Origin: an uncultured Prevotellaceae bacterium
GTDB lineage: Bacteria > Bacteroidota > Bacteroidia > Bacteroidales > Bacteroidaceae
Direction of reading: 5' to 3'
NCBI GenBank assembly: GCA_900317305.1
Contig: ONGG01000013.1
Span: 1-58,687 of the forward strand
DNA length: 58,687 bases
The position numbers were made by a program, and so were the translations under genes. Positions 25,525-34,396 of this stretch are shown here, in pieces. The notes beneath the pieces were generated by a model. It did no database searches, was not told the DNA's origin, and saw only the letters and a program-made list of their open reading frames with translations. The number at the start of each line of letters is the position of its first letter. The first letter of the stretch is position 1.

Positions 25525-28500
25525 AAGACGCTTTTTGCAGGTTGGTGATTTGCTGCTTGGCACTGTTTTGTGCCGGTTCAGCAAGTGCCGAACCCATTTC
25601 ACCCCTTCAGGCCAAGTCGTTGGCCCAGTCGTTCTTATCGGCCAAAGGAAAGGCCGTCGCCGGCCAGGTGTCTGCTCCGGCGGCTCCTGGCGCCTCAACT
25701 TACAATGCCGATGCGGCCTATTATATCTTCAATGCCCGGGATGGCGGGTTCGTCATCATCTCGGGCGACAATGCCACCATCTCTTTGTTGGGCTATAGCG
25801 ATAACGGCTGCTACGACCCCGACCAACAGCCCGACGGCTTGAGATGGCTTCTGCAGTCGTATGAGCAACAGATAGGGCGGTTGCGCTCAATGGGCTACAA
25901 GAACTGCTCCGCCACGGCCACGTCGCCAATGGCGACTGCCATCCCCGTGCGCAGGAACATCGAGCCGCTCATGGCTACCCAGTGGAACCAGGGAAATCCC
26001 TATAATTTGCTCTGTCCGCATTTCTACAACCAGGATGGGTCGGTGGGCGACCTCTGTGCCACTGGATGTGTGGCCACCGCCGTGGCCCAGGTCATGGCTT
26101 TCTATCGTTACCCCAATGCCACCACCAGGACCATCCCTGGCTATGTGCAACGCTTCAGCACTGACCAGGGCGACAAGAGCGTACAGTTGCGTAACGTTCC
26201 GGCCAACTCCGTCATCGACTGGGACAATATGCTCGACGACTACCAAGGCGGTGAGACCGATGCACAACAGCTTGCCGTGGCCCAACTCAGCTATTGGGTG
26301 GGTCTGGGCAGCCACATGAACTATGGTCCGTCGTCGGCCACCTATCTGCGCGATGCGCTCAATGCGCTCAAAACCTATTTCGGCTATGACGACGGGGCGC
26401 ATATCGAGGAGCGCTCGAAACACACCTCGCGCAGTTGGGACGACTTGCTCTACAACGAGTTGGAGACCAATCATCCCATCGCTTTCTCAGCCGTCAATGC
26501 TGGAGGCGGACATGCCTTCGTCATCGACGGATATGATATCGACGGACTTTACCATGTGAACTGGGGATGGGGTGGCATGGCCAATGGCTACTTCAGGATG
26601 GATGTACTCAATCCCGACAATTCGGATGGTGTCGATTCGGCTCCAGAGCCTGGTGGATACAACATGGGACAGGAGGCGATTATCGGACTGCAACTGCCCG
26701 ACGACGTGCCGGCACCCACTGATGGCTACAGACTCACTGTGAACGACTGGCAAATCATCGACGGCCACTATTTCTCGGCCAACTATGTGAACTGGTCGGG
26801 CGTGAATGCCGATTGGCAATGTGGCCTGGGGTATCGGGGCGACGATGGCTCCATCGTGGTGTTGAGTCAGTTCAGCCGCCACATCGACATGAATTACTAT
26901 GCTAACTGCGTGTTCGATCTCAGCGGAGTCGACAAGGACGGACTCCACATTTTCCCCATCAGCAAGCGCACCGTCGACCAGCAATGGCAGACGCATATCA
27001 ATCCGGATATCAGTTACATCCTGACCGATGTGGGCGACGATGGCCAGGTGTCGCTTTCCCTCCATCCCATCGAGGATGTCGAGGTGACGGGAATCGCTTT
27101 TCCTGGCAACCATAAGAGGGGTGATGCCCAGCAAGTGATAGTCTCCTTCTTGAACCATGGCGAGGAGTATTTCCACGAAGTGTTCTTCTTCGCAGGCCGC
27201 AACCAGGCTACACGTACCAGTCTGGGGCGTACGGCGGTGACCATTGCCGAGAACGGCGATGCGATGGCCTCGTTCAGTTTCACGCCCGCCGAGAACGGCT
27301 CATGGACGGTATGGGTCACTTCCGACAGCGAGGGCAAGGATGTCATGTCGCAGGCCACGGTCGAGATAACCCAGGACGGGGTGCCTTCCGACACACGTCT
27401 ACGCTATGTGTCGATGACGGTGGCCAACCGGTCGAATGGTGCCATCTATGGCAATTGTGTTTCAGGAAAGGTGTCGGTCCTCAATCAGGGCAGTGAGCCT
27501 TTCGATGGGAAAATCGTGCTGTGGCTCTTCAAACTGGAGTCCGACGGATACTATTATGGGGGTGAGAAATTTTTCGTGCCCATCCATGCCGAAGCCGGAA
27601 AGGTGGCACAGGCTCCATTCCTCTTCAACCAACTTCAGGTCGATGCCACCTATGCCTTGGCCGTGCAGTATGAGCAGGGTGGTGATATCACCGATGGCGG
27701 ACTCAAGCAGTTGGGCCGCACGCAGAAGGGCATCGTGTGCTGGCTGGCCGACAACACGCTCAAGGGTATGGCTCCTGCCTCGATGGTCAATGTGCCTTCG
27801 AATGCGCTGGCGGTAGACCTGAGCCTGCTTGGCAACTATGTAGGGTCGGTGCATCCCAATGCCAACCCCAATACGCTGTATATCCTCGACAAGGAGGCCA
27901 CCGTGCCCGAAGGGCTCGAAGAGGCCAATGTGGTGCGGGGCGCCCACTCCGATGCGATACATCTGGAAGGAGGGTGGGGGTTCTTGTCGCCCATCCGGTT
28001 CACTGCCGATATGGTGTCTTACCAGTGCCAGCCCGTAAGCGGAAAATGGCAGACCATCGTATTGCCGTTCACGCCCGATGCGGTGCCCGCAGGAGTGCAG
28101 TTGCTGTCTTTCTCCTCAGTTTCCGACGACAATATGCCGGTGCTTACCACTGCGTCGTCCATACTTCGCCATGTGCCTTGCCTCTATCGTACCGGGGATG
28201 ACAGTCCGCTTTGTTTTACGGGCACCAACCAGACCATCTCGGCCACGTCGTCCTCACCCATGGCGGTGGGAGCCGGCGATTACCGGTTCGTGGGCACTAC
28301 GGTGGCGAAGAATCTTTCGGACATCATGGTGCTCAACGATGAGGCTTATGCTTTCGTCCGTCCTTCCGGAGAGGTGAGGGTAGGGCCTTTCAGTGCCTGG
28401 TTCACTGCCCCCGAGACGCTTTCTTCCATAACGGTTCCCGACGATATCGAGAGTGGTCTGACGGAGCATCTCGCCGACTCCCACACCCAGCCTGCCGTGT

Positions 28501-28583
28501 ATTTCAACCTCAATGGTCAGCGGGTGAGTGCTCCCCAGCGTGGAGTCTATGTCGTGAATGGCAGGAAAGTGGTGGTAAGGTAA
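25521..28583 (+). CDS. C10-family cysteine peptidase (streptopain/interpain-like) with T9SS tail
   Basis: A 1020-aa secreted protease. ATG 25521 gives the signal peptide and overlaps the previous stop by four bases; the ORF extends further upstream but inside the GH18-like gene. Propeptide (about 22-140, 'SPLQAKSLAQSFLSAKGK', 'GGFVIISGDNATISLLGYSD'). The mature C10 domain has Cys183 in 'LCATGCVATAVAQV', His331 in 'GGHAFVIDGYD' and 'HVNWGWGG'. Long C-terminal beta-rich region (about 400-950) and T9SS tail ('VYFNLNGQRVSAPQRGVYVV'). Family members, such as SpeB and Prevotella interpain A, degrade proteins after self-processing. Coupled translation with a glycosidase suggests the target is a glycoprotein. 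Confidence 0.92.
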   Translation: MKDAFCRLVICCLALFCAGSASAEPISPLQAKSLAQSFLSAKGKAVAGQVSAPAAPGASTYNADAAYYIFNARDGGFVIISGDNATISLLGYSDNGCYDPDQQPDGLRWLLQSYEQQIGRLRSMGYKNCSATATSPMATAIPVRRNIEPLMATQWNQGNPYNLLCPHFYNQDGSVGDLCATGCVATAVAQVMAFYRYPNATTRTIPGYVQRFSTDQGDKSVQLRNVPANSVIDWDNMLDDYQGGETDAQQLAVAQLSYWVGLGSHMNYGPSSATYLRDALNALKTYFGYDDGAHIEERSKHTSRSWDDLLYNELETNHPIAFSAVNAGGGHAFVIDGYDIDGLYHVNWGWGGMANGYFRMDVLNPDNSDGVDSAPEPGGYNMGQEAIIGLQLPDDVPAPTDGYRLTVNDWQIIDGHYFSANYVNWSGVNADWQCGLGYRGDDGSIVVLSQFSRHIDMNYYANCVFDLSGVDKDGLHIFPISKRTVDQQWQTHINPDISYILTDVGDDGQVSLSLHPIEDVEVTGIAFPGNHKRGDAQQVIVSFLNHGEEYFHEVFFFAGRNQATRTSLGRTAVTIAENGDAMASFSFTPAENGSWTVWVTSDSEGKDVMSQATVEITQDGVPSDTRLRYVSMTVANRSNGAIYGNCVSGKVSVLNQGSEPFDGKIVLWLFKLESDGYYYGGEKFFVPIHAEAGKVAQAPFLFNQLQVDATYALAVQYEQGGDITDGGLKQLGRTQKGIVCWLADNTLKGMAPASMVNVPSNALAVDLSLLGNYVGSVHPNANPNTLYILDKEATVPEGLEEANVVRGAHSDAIHLEGGWGFLSPIRFTADMVSYQCQPVSGKWQTIVLPFTPDAVPAGVQLLSFSSVSDDNMPVLTTASSILRHVPCLYRTGDDSPLCFTGTNQTISATSSSPMAVGAGDYRFVGTTVAKNLSDIMVLNDEAYAFVRPSGEVRVGPFSAWFTAPETLSSITVPDDIESGLTEHLADSHTQPAVYFNLNGQRVSAPQRGVYVVNGRKVVVR

Positions 28584-28661
28584 GCGAATCAAAACGACTT
28601 TATGCCGGCTTACCTGTTCTCTTGAGATACAATATCGTCTATCAACAACCGTTATACAATC

Positions 28662-31600
28662 ATGATGAAAAAACTTTTAGCAGCAATGGTTACTGGATTG
28701 TTCGCCCTGGGTTTGAGTGCCCAGAACAAGGAAATGAAGGCCTATATGGTGGCCGACGCGCATCTCGACACGCAGTGGAACTGGGACGTGCAGGCCACTA
28801 TCCGCGACCATATCCGTAACACACTCACCCAAAACCTTTTCCTCTTCAAGCAATATCCCGACTATATCTTCAATTTCGAGGGTGCGGTGAAGTATTCCTG
28901 GATGAAGGAGTATTACCCCACCCAGTACGAGGAGATGAAACGCTACGTGGCACAGGGGCGCTGGCATATCACCGGCAGCAGCTGGGATGCCAACGAGACC
29001 ATCATTTGCTCGCCTGAGTCGTGGTTGAGGAACGTGTTGCTCGGACAGACGTTCTACCGCATGGAGTTCAATACCGAGGGCACCGACATCTTCCTGCCCG
29101 ACTGCTTCGGCTTTGGCTACACCTTGCCCACACTGGCCGCCCATTGTGGCCTCATCGGCTTCTCGTCGCAGAAACTCATGTGGCGCACCAAGCCCTTCTA
29201 CGAGGGCGGACGGCGCTATCCTTTCACCGTCGGACTGTGGCAGGGCATCGATGGCAGCCGCATCATGATGACCCACGGATTCAACTATGCTCAGCGTTAC
29301 GACGATGCCGACCTGTCGATGAATGAGAACCTGATCAATGAGATCAAGGAGAGTCCGCTCAATATCGCCTACCGCTACTATGGCACTGGCGATATCGGCG
29401 GTTCGCCCACCCTGGCTTCGGTGAGGGCGGTAGAGAAAGGCATCCATGGTGATGGTCCGGTGCAGGTGGTCAGCGCCACAAGCGACCAGATCTACAAGGA
29501 CTTCATGCCCTACGACCAGCACCCCGAACTGCCTGTATTCGATGGCGAGTTGCCTATGGACGTGCATGGCAATGGCTGCTACACCTCGCAGGCGGCGATG
29601 AAACTCTACAACAGGCAGAACGAGCACCTGGGTGATGCCGCCGAGCGTTCGGCCGTGATGGCCGACTGGCTGGGGACAGCCCGCTATCCCGGCGCCCAAC
29701 TCACCCAGACGTGGCAGCGGGTCATCTGGCATCAGTTCCACGACGATGTCACGGGCACCTCCATCCCTCGTGCCTATGAGTTCTCCTGGAACGACGAATT
29801 GTTGGCCTTGAAGACGTTCTCCGATGTGCTCACGCATAGCGTGTCGGCCATCACCAGCCGTATGGACACGCAGGTGAAGGGCATGCCGCTGGCGGTTTAC
29901 AACAACGAGACTTTCCCCGTGGCATCGGTGGCCGAGATGAAACTCTCCGACAACCGCGACTACACGGTGTTCTCTCCCGAGGGCAAGAAGGTGCGCTCGC
30001 AAGTGGTGGAGCGCGATGGAGCCCGCTACCTATTGTTCGACGCTCTGGTGCCCTCTACGGGTGTCGCCATCTACGACGCCCGTCCGTCTGGCAGTCAGAA
30101 GATGGCCGCACCGGTGCAGGGACAGCGGATAGAATCGTCAAGATTTACGCTCGAGGTGAATGAGTATGGCGATATCGTCTCATTGGTCGACAAGAAAGCC
30201 AACAAACAATTAGTGGCACCGGGGAAGAGCATCCGCCTGGTGGTGTTCGATGACTGCCGTTCGGCGCATTGGCCGGCTTGGGAGATCCAGAAGGCTACGC
30301 TCGACAAGCGTCCCCTTCCGGTGACCGACGATGTCAGGATTACCGTCGAGAAAGGTGCGCTCCGGCAGACCCTCGTCGTGAGCAAGCGCTATGGCGAATC
30401 GGACATCGTGCAGCGCATCCATCTCTATGAGGGCAACCTGGCCGACAGGATAGATATCGAGAACGTGGTCGACTGGCGCTCGCTCAACGCCCTGCTCAAA
30501 GCCGAGTTCGCATTGAATGTGGCCAACGAGGAAGCCACTTATGACATCGGTCTGGGCCATGTGCGCCGTGGCAACAACAAGGACAATCTGTTCGAGGTCT
30601 ATGCCCATCAGTGGACCGACCTCACCGACCGTTCGGGGGCTTATGGCGTCACCCTGCTCAACGACTCCCGCTATGGATGGGACAAGCCCGATGACAGCAC
30701 ACTGCGTCTCTCGTTGCTTTATTCGCCCAAGACGGAGGGTGGCTATGCCTACCAGGCCCGTCAGGATTTCGGACATCATGTGTTCACCTACAGCATCCAG
30801 GGGCATGAGGGGGCACTCGACGCACCCAGGGCGGTGCGCTCCTCCGACGTGCTCAACAGTCCGCTCCGTCCGTTCCTCGTCTCCAAGCACAAGGGCGCTC
30901 TCGGAAAATCGTTCTCCTTCCTGACAGCCGACAACGACCAGGTGGTGGTGCGTGCGCTGAAACAGGCCGAGGTGAGCGACGAATATGTGGTGCGTGTCTA
31001 TGAGATGGGAGGCAAACAGGCACAGAAGGTGCGCCTCTCCTTCGCAGGCGAAATCGTCAAGGCCGTGGAGGCCGATGGTACGGAGCGCACCCTCAAGTCG
31101 GTTCCCTTCAGCGGCCGTTCGTTTGATGTCGATATCAATCCTTTCGGAGTGAGAACCTATAAGGTGACGCTTCGCAAGCAATCGTCCTCGCCCGTGGAGA
31201 GCAAGGTGCTCGATCTGCCCTTCGACCGCCACTGCTTCAGTTTCAATGCGTTCAGGTCGGCGGCCAATTTCGAGGGAGGCTATAGCTATGCCGCCGAGTT
31301 ACTGCCTTCTGATGGCATCGTGGTGGGCGACGTTCCTTTCCGCTTTGGAGAGATGGATGCGGCCAATGGCCTATCGTGCCAGGGCAATGTGCTGAAATGG
31401 ACTGCAGAGAACGACTACCGCCACCTGTATCTCCTTGTGGCTTCCGACCTCGACGACCGCACGGCCGAAATCACTGTCGGAAAGACGGCCCAACGGTTCA
31501 ACGTGCCGTTCTATTCGGGCTTTATCGGCCAATGGGGGCACGACAACCACACCGAGGGATTCATGAAAGATGCCGAGGTGGCGTATGTGGGCAGTCACCG

Positions 31601-32240
31601 CCACTCCTCTGGTGCCGACGAACCCTATGAGTTCACCTATATGTTCCGTGTCCGTGTCGACTTGCCGAAGGGTGTGCATCAGGTCACCCTTCCCAACGAC
31701 AGCCATGTGGTGGTGTTCGCTGCCACGTTGGCCAACGATGATGCCGATGCTGTGCCCGCCGCACCGCTCTTCAAGACTTCTTTGGTGGCCGGGGCGACGG
31801 ATGCCGTGGGAGCACAAGCGAAAGAAGCCCCTGTCAGCCTTCTCAAGGATGCCCGCATCGTGGCGGTATCGGGCGAGGTAAACGATGATGAGCGCGCGTC
31901 GAACCTGGTCGACGGCAATGAAAACACCAAATGGTGCGATGCCCATCCTGCCCCCAACTTCGTGGCTTTCGACTTGGGTCGTCCCACCGAGGTGAGTCGC
32001 TGGCGTATCACCAATGCGGCATGTGAGCATTCGTCCTACATCACCCGCACCTGTCTCTTGCAGGGACGGAACGGTGAGACCGAGGAATGGCAGACCCTCG
32101 ACATGTTCGATGCCAACCGCAACAACATCGTCAACCGTGCCTTCACTCCCTCCACCGTGCGCTATGTGCGCCTGTTCGTGATCAATCCCACCCAGGGCAA
32201 CGACCCCGCCTCGCGCATCTACGAGTTCGAACTGTATTGA
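28662..32240 (+). CDS. GH38 alpha-mannosidase with C-terminal F5/8-type (discoidin) domain
   Basis: A 1192-aa secreted enzyme (signal peptide cleaved near LSA-QN). GH38 catalytic domain (about 25-330) has 'ADAHLDTQWNWD' (zinc ligands His and Asp), nucleophile Asp147 in 'FLPDCFGFGYTLP', and 'WHQFHDDVTGTSI', which matches the family's HQFHDxxxGTSI block. The middle helical and beta-sandwich regions follow (about 350-1040). The last 140 residues ('ASNLVDGNENTKWCD', 'FVAFDLGRPTEVSRWRI') form a discoidin/CBM32-like domain. GH38 enzymes are retaining exo-alpha-mannosidases acting on N-glycans or mannan. It is the last gene of unit (ii), 78 bp after the peptidase. A TTATACAA lies 3 bp before its start. 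Confidence 0.93.
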   Translation: MMKKLLAAMVTGLFALGLSAQNKEMKAYMVADAHLDTQWNWDVQATIRDHIRNTLTQNLFLFKQYPDYIFNFEGAVKYSWMKEYYPTQYEEMKRYVAQGRWHITGSSWDANETIICSPESWLRNVLLGQTFYRMEFNTEGTDIFLPDCFGFGYTLPTLAAHCGLIGFSSQKLMWRTKPFYEGGRRYPFTVGLWQGIDGSRIMMTHGFNYAQRYDDADLSMNENLINEIKESPLNIAYRYYGTGDIGGSPTLASVRAVEKGIHGDGPVQVVSATSDQIYKDFMPYDQHPELPVFDGELPMDVHGNGCYTSQAAMKLYNRQNEHLGDAAERSAVMADWLGTARYPGAQLTQTWQRVIWHQFHDDVTGTSIPRAYEFSWNDELLALKTFSDVLTHSVSAITSRMDTQVKGMPLAVYNNETFPVASVAEMKLSDNRDYTVFSPEGKKVRSQVVERDGARYLLFDALVPSTGVAIYDARPSGSQKMAAPVQGQRIESSRFTLEVNEYGDIVSLVDKKANKQLVAPGKSIRLVVFDDCRSAHWPAWEIQKATLDKRPLPVTDDVRITVEKGALRQTLVVSKRYGESDIVQRIHLYEGNLADRIDIENVVDWRSLNALLKAEFALNVANEEATYDIGLGHVRRGNNKDNLFEVYAHQWTDLTDRSGAYGVTLLNDSRYGWDKPDDSTLRLSLLYSPKTEGGYAYQARQDFGHHVFTYSIQGHEGALDAPRAVRSSDVLNSPLRPFLVSKHKGALGKSFSFLTADNDQVVVRALKQAEVSDEYVVRVYEMGGKQAQKVRLSFAGEIVKAVEADGTERTLKSVPFSGRSFDVDINPFGVRTYKVTLRKQSSSPVESKVLDLPFDRHCFSFNAFRSAANFEGGYSYAAELLPSDGIVVGDVPFRFGEMDAANGLSCQGNVLKWTAENDYRHLYLLVASDLDDRTAEITVGKTAQRFNVPFYSGFIGQWGHDNHTEGFMKDAEVAYVGSHRHSSGADEPYEFTYMFRVRVDLPKGVHQVTLPNDSHVVVFAATLANDDADAVPAAPLFKTSLVAGATDAVGAQAKEAPVSLLKDARIVAVSGEVNDDERASNLVDGNENTKWCDAHPAPNFVAFDLGRPTEVSRWRITNAACEHSSYITRTCLLQGRNGETEEWQTLDMFDANRNNIVNRAFTPSTVRYVRLFVINPTQGNDPASRIYEFELY

Positions 32241-32244
32241 TTTA

Positions 32245-32343
32245 TATAGTTTCTATAGTCTCTATAGTCTCTATAGTCTCTATAGTCTCTATAGTCTCTA
32301 TAGTCTCTATAGTTTCTATAGTTTCTATAGCATCTATAGCATT
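32245..32343. repeat. Tandem array of eleven 9-bp units (TATAGTCTC)
   Basis: Units start every 9 bp from 32245 to 32335: TATAGTTTC, six TATAGTCTC, two TATAGTTTC, TATAGCATC, TATAGCATT. The central copies are identical, which implies recent slippage. The array begins 5 bp after the GH38 stop and ends just before a terminator. It is open in one frame (repeating Ile-Val-Ser) but has no start of its own and is not considered coding. Confidence 0.95.
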
Positions 32344-32346
32344 TAC

Positions 32347-32385
32347 CCCCTCCTCTTTGAGATTTTCGAGAGGAGGGGCTTTTTC
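32347..32385 (+). terminator. Rho-independent terminator of PUL unit (ii)
   Basis: Perfect 10-bp stem CCCCTCCTCT (32347-32356) / AGAGGAGGGG (32369-32378), 12-base loop, then CTTTTT. Confidence 0.9.
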
Positions 32386-32456
32386 ATATGTTTTTTTCAC
32401 ATGCCCACTTAATTTCTTTCTCTCAATCGCCGAAAACGATGCAATCTTTTCTTTTT

Positions 32457-32490
32457 TTATACAAAATATAGCGATTTTTTCTTATATTTG
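32457..32490 (+). promoter_or_regulatory. Promoter region of the GH28 gene
   Basis: -7 element TATATTTG at 32483-32490, 37 bp before the ATG. A single TTATACAA box at 32457-32464 starts 26 bp before the -7 element, not 43, so it overlaps the expected -33 position. A box 77 bp upstream is absent. Possibly regulated differently from the paired-box promoters. Confidence 0.55.
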
Positions 32491-32527
32491 CCGATGCTAA
32501 TCATCCAAGAAAAGCCATCGCATCATC

Positions 32528-34081
32528 ATGAAAACACTGCATTGCCTCCTCATCACCCTGCTGTTTCCCTTTTGCCTTATGGCACAAGAGAACACACCGT
32601 TTCGTCCAGAAAGAAAAGTGGCCAGCAACTCTCTCTCGGTTTATGATGCGAGGGATTTTGGTGCCGTGGGAGACGGGCGGCATATCGACTCGCCTGCCAT
32701 CAATGCGGCCTTGCAGGCGGCAGCCCAGGAGGGAAAGCACGCTGACGTGGTCATCAGGCAGGGTGTATATCTTTGTTACTCCCTTCACCTTCAATCGGGC
32801 GTGACCTTGCGGCTTGAGCGAGGGGCGGTACTGAAAGCGGCTCCAGTCACCGAGACCGAGGGTTACGACGAGGCAGAGCGAAATGATTTTCCTTATCAGG
32901 ATTTCGGCCACAGCCATTGGCACAATTCACTGCTCTGGGGCGAGAATCTCCATGATGTGGTGCTCGAGGGCGAAGGGCTGATTGATGGCACCGATGTGCT
33001 CACCCGTGGCGGACAGCGCAAGAGCGATACCCAACAGACCACAGCCAACAAGGCCTTGGCGCTGCGCGACTGCCAGCATGTTGCCATCCGTGGGCTCCGT
33101 TTCCTGAACTGTGGCCATTTTGCCATGCTCCTCACAGGTGTAGACCATCTGCTGATTGAGAAAACCGTCATCGACACCAACCGCGACGGTATCGATATCG
33201 ACTGTTGCCAGCACGTCACCATCCGTGGCTGCAGGGTGAACACGATGAACGACGATGCCATAGTGCTGAAGTGCTCCTATGCGTTGGGATGGCCTAAACC
33301 CACCGAGCATGTGCTGATAGAAGATTGCCATGTGAGCGGCTACGATGTGGGGTCGGTGCTCAAGGGCTCACCCACTACTGTGGCCACGAATGCTCCCGAT
33401 GGTGACGGTCCTACCGGACGGATCAAACTCGGTACGGAGAGCAATGGCGGTTTTCGGCATATCAAAATCCGGCGATGCATTTTCACGCATTGCAGGGGAT
33501 TGGCATTGGAAACGGTCGATGGCGCAGAGATGAAGGATGTCGACGTCAGCCATATCACGATGAAAGATATCTGCAACTCCCCCATTTATATCCGTTTGGG
33601 CGACAGGATGAGGGCTCCCGGGGGATTCCATCCATCCGCTGTCTCTGATATCCGCATCAGCCATGTGGAGGTCGACAGTGCCGACAGTCGCTACGCCATC
33701 CTCATTGCGGGCATCGAGGGGCATCCCGTGCGCAAGGTGACATTGAGCGACATCAATGTGCGGTTCCTTGGTGGACTGACACTCGACGACGTGGAGCAGC
33801 AGCGCAACAGCAATCCTTTCTTCTTCGGCGGCAAGGGAAAGGCCATCATCAGTCGGCATGAGGCTGGTGGGTATCCCGAACCGTCGGCTCATGGCATTCA
33901 GCCAGCATGGGGACTGTCGGTCAGTCACGCCGAGAACATCTTGTTGAAGAACATCCACCTGCAGACCATCCATCCCGATGAGCGTCCCGCATTCTTCATG
34001 CAGCACCACAAAAAAGTGAGGATGCGCAATGTAAAGACCACCAATAATGGCTCAGAGGTAGTGGACAAGGGTAATCTCTGA
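32528..34081 (+). CDS. GH28-family (polygalacturonase-like) right-handed beta-helix hydrolase
   Basis: A 517-aa secreted protein (signal peptide cleaved near LMA-QE). Opening 'VYDARDFGAVGDGRHIDSPA' is the pectate-lyase-superfamily start of GH28. The catalytic acids are Asp220 in 'DTNRDGIDID' and Asp242/Asp243 in 'NTMNDDAIVLK'; 'GGFRHIKIRRC' corresponds to the later substrate-binding RIK region. Beta-helix coils continue to the end. GH28 enzymes are inverting and cut galacturonan, rhamnogalacturonan or related linkages; exact specificity unknown, and uronic acids are not otherwise implied by this PUL. It forms its own small unit with a separate promoter. No T9SS tail. Confidence 0.88.
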   Translation: MKTLHCLLITLLFPFCLMAQENTPFRPERKVASNSLSVYDARDFGAVGDGRHIDSPAINAALQAAAQEGKHADVVIRQGVYLCYSLHLQSGVTLRLERGAVLKAAPVTETEGYDEAERNDFPYQDFGHSHWHNSLLWGENLHDVVLEGEGLIDGTDVLTRGGQRKSDTQQTTANKALALRDCQHVAIRGLRFLNCGHFAMLLTGVDHLLIEKTVIDTNRDGIDIDCCQHVTIRGCRVNTMNDDAIVLKCSYALGWPKPTEHVLIEDCHVSGYDVGSVLKGSPTTVATNAPDGDGPTGRIKLGTESNGGFRHIKIRRCIFTHCRGLALETVDGAEMKDVDVSHITMKDICNSPIYIRLGDRMRAPGGFHPSAVSDIRISHVEVDSADSRYAILIAGIEGHPVRKVTLSDINVRFLGGLTLDDVEQQRNSNPFFFGGKGKAIISRHEAGGYPEPSAHGIQPAWGLSVSHAENILLKNIHLQTIHPDERPAFFMQHHKKVRMRNVKTTNNGSEVVDKGNL

Positions 34082-34103
34082 ACTTCTGAAAATGCTTGCT
34101 GGC

Positions 34104-34171
34104 CATAGTAATGTCTGAACTCCTGAACTCCTGAACTCCTGAACTCCTGAACTTCTGAACATCCGAACTCC
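34104..34171. repeat. CTGAACTC octamer array
   Basis: CTGAACTC-type units start at 34115, 34123, 34131, 34139, 34147 (CTGAACTT), 34155 (CTGAACAT) and 34163 (CCGAACTC): seven octamers in strict 8-bp register. The left flank CATAGTAATGTCTGAAC is the reverse complement of the GTTCAGACATTACCACAG-type flank at 6111 and 47936. It lies between the GH28 stop and the operator of unit (iv). Confidence 0.9.
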
Positions 34172-34202
34172 TTTCAACTACCTAAACTTGAGAATATTTC
34201 CT

Positions 34203-34330
34203 TTATACAAACCATCTCCCTTGTTTATTGTAACTGTTTGATTCACAGGAATTATTATGATGAAAGGGCCTTTCCGGGGTTATACAAATCCTTTTTAATG
34301 GCACACGCACGCGAAAAAGGAGTAAATTTG
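34203..34330 (+). promoter_or_regulatory. Paired-box operator and promoter of PUL unit (iv)
   Basis: Box 1 TTATACAA at 34203-34210, box 2 TTATACAA at 34280-34287 (77 bp apart), -7 element TAAATTTGCAAA starting at 34323 (43 bp after box 2 start), no -33 TTTG. The leader to the GH76 ATG is about 66 bp. Confidence 0.75.
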
Positions 34331-34396
34331 CAAAAACAATCGTCAACCGCATCGTCATGCCCTGCACGATGATGCACAACCCTTTCAACAACAAGG

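Noticed and set aside
28652-28659. TTATACAA just before the GH38 start as a fifth paired-box promoter
   Set aside because: No second box 77 bp away, no -7 element 43 bp downstream, and it ends 2 bp before the start codon, so it does not fit the operator layout.
32087-32500. ORF with Ile-Val-Ser repeats across the TATAGTCTC array
   Set aside because: Produced by the 9-bp repeat period in a frame overlapping the end of GH38; no independent start or conserved domain.
34104-34171. Possible CRISPR array
   Set aside because: The unit is 8 bp with no unique spacers and no cas genes nearby; it is a short tandem repeat.
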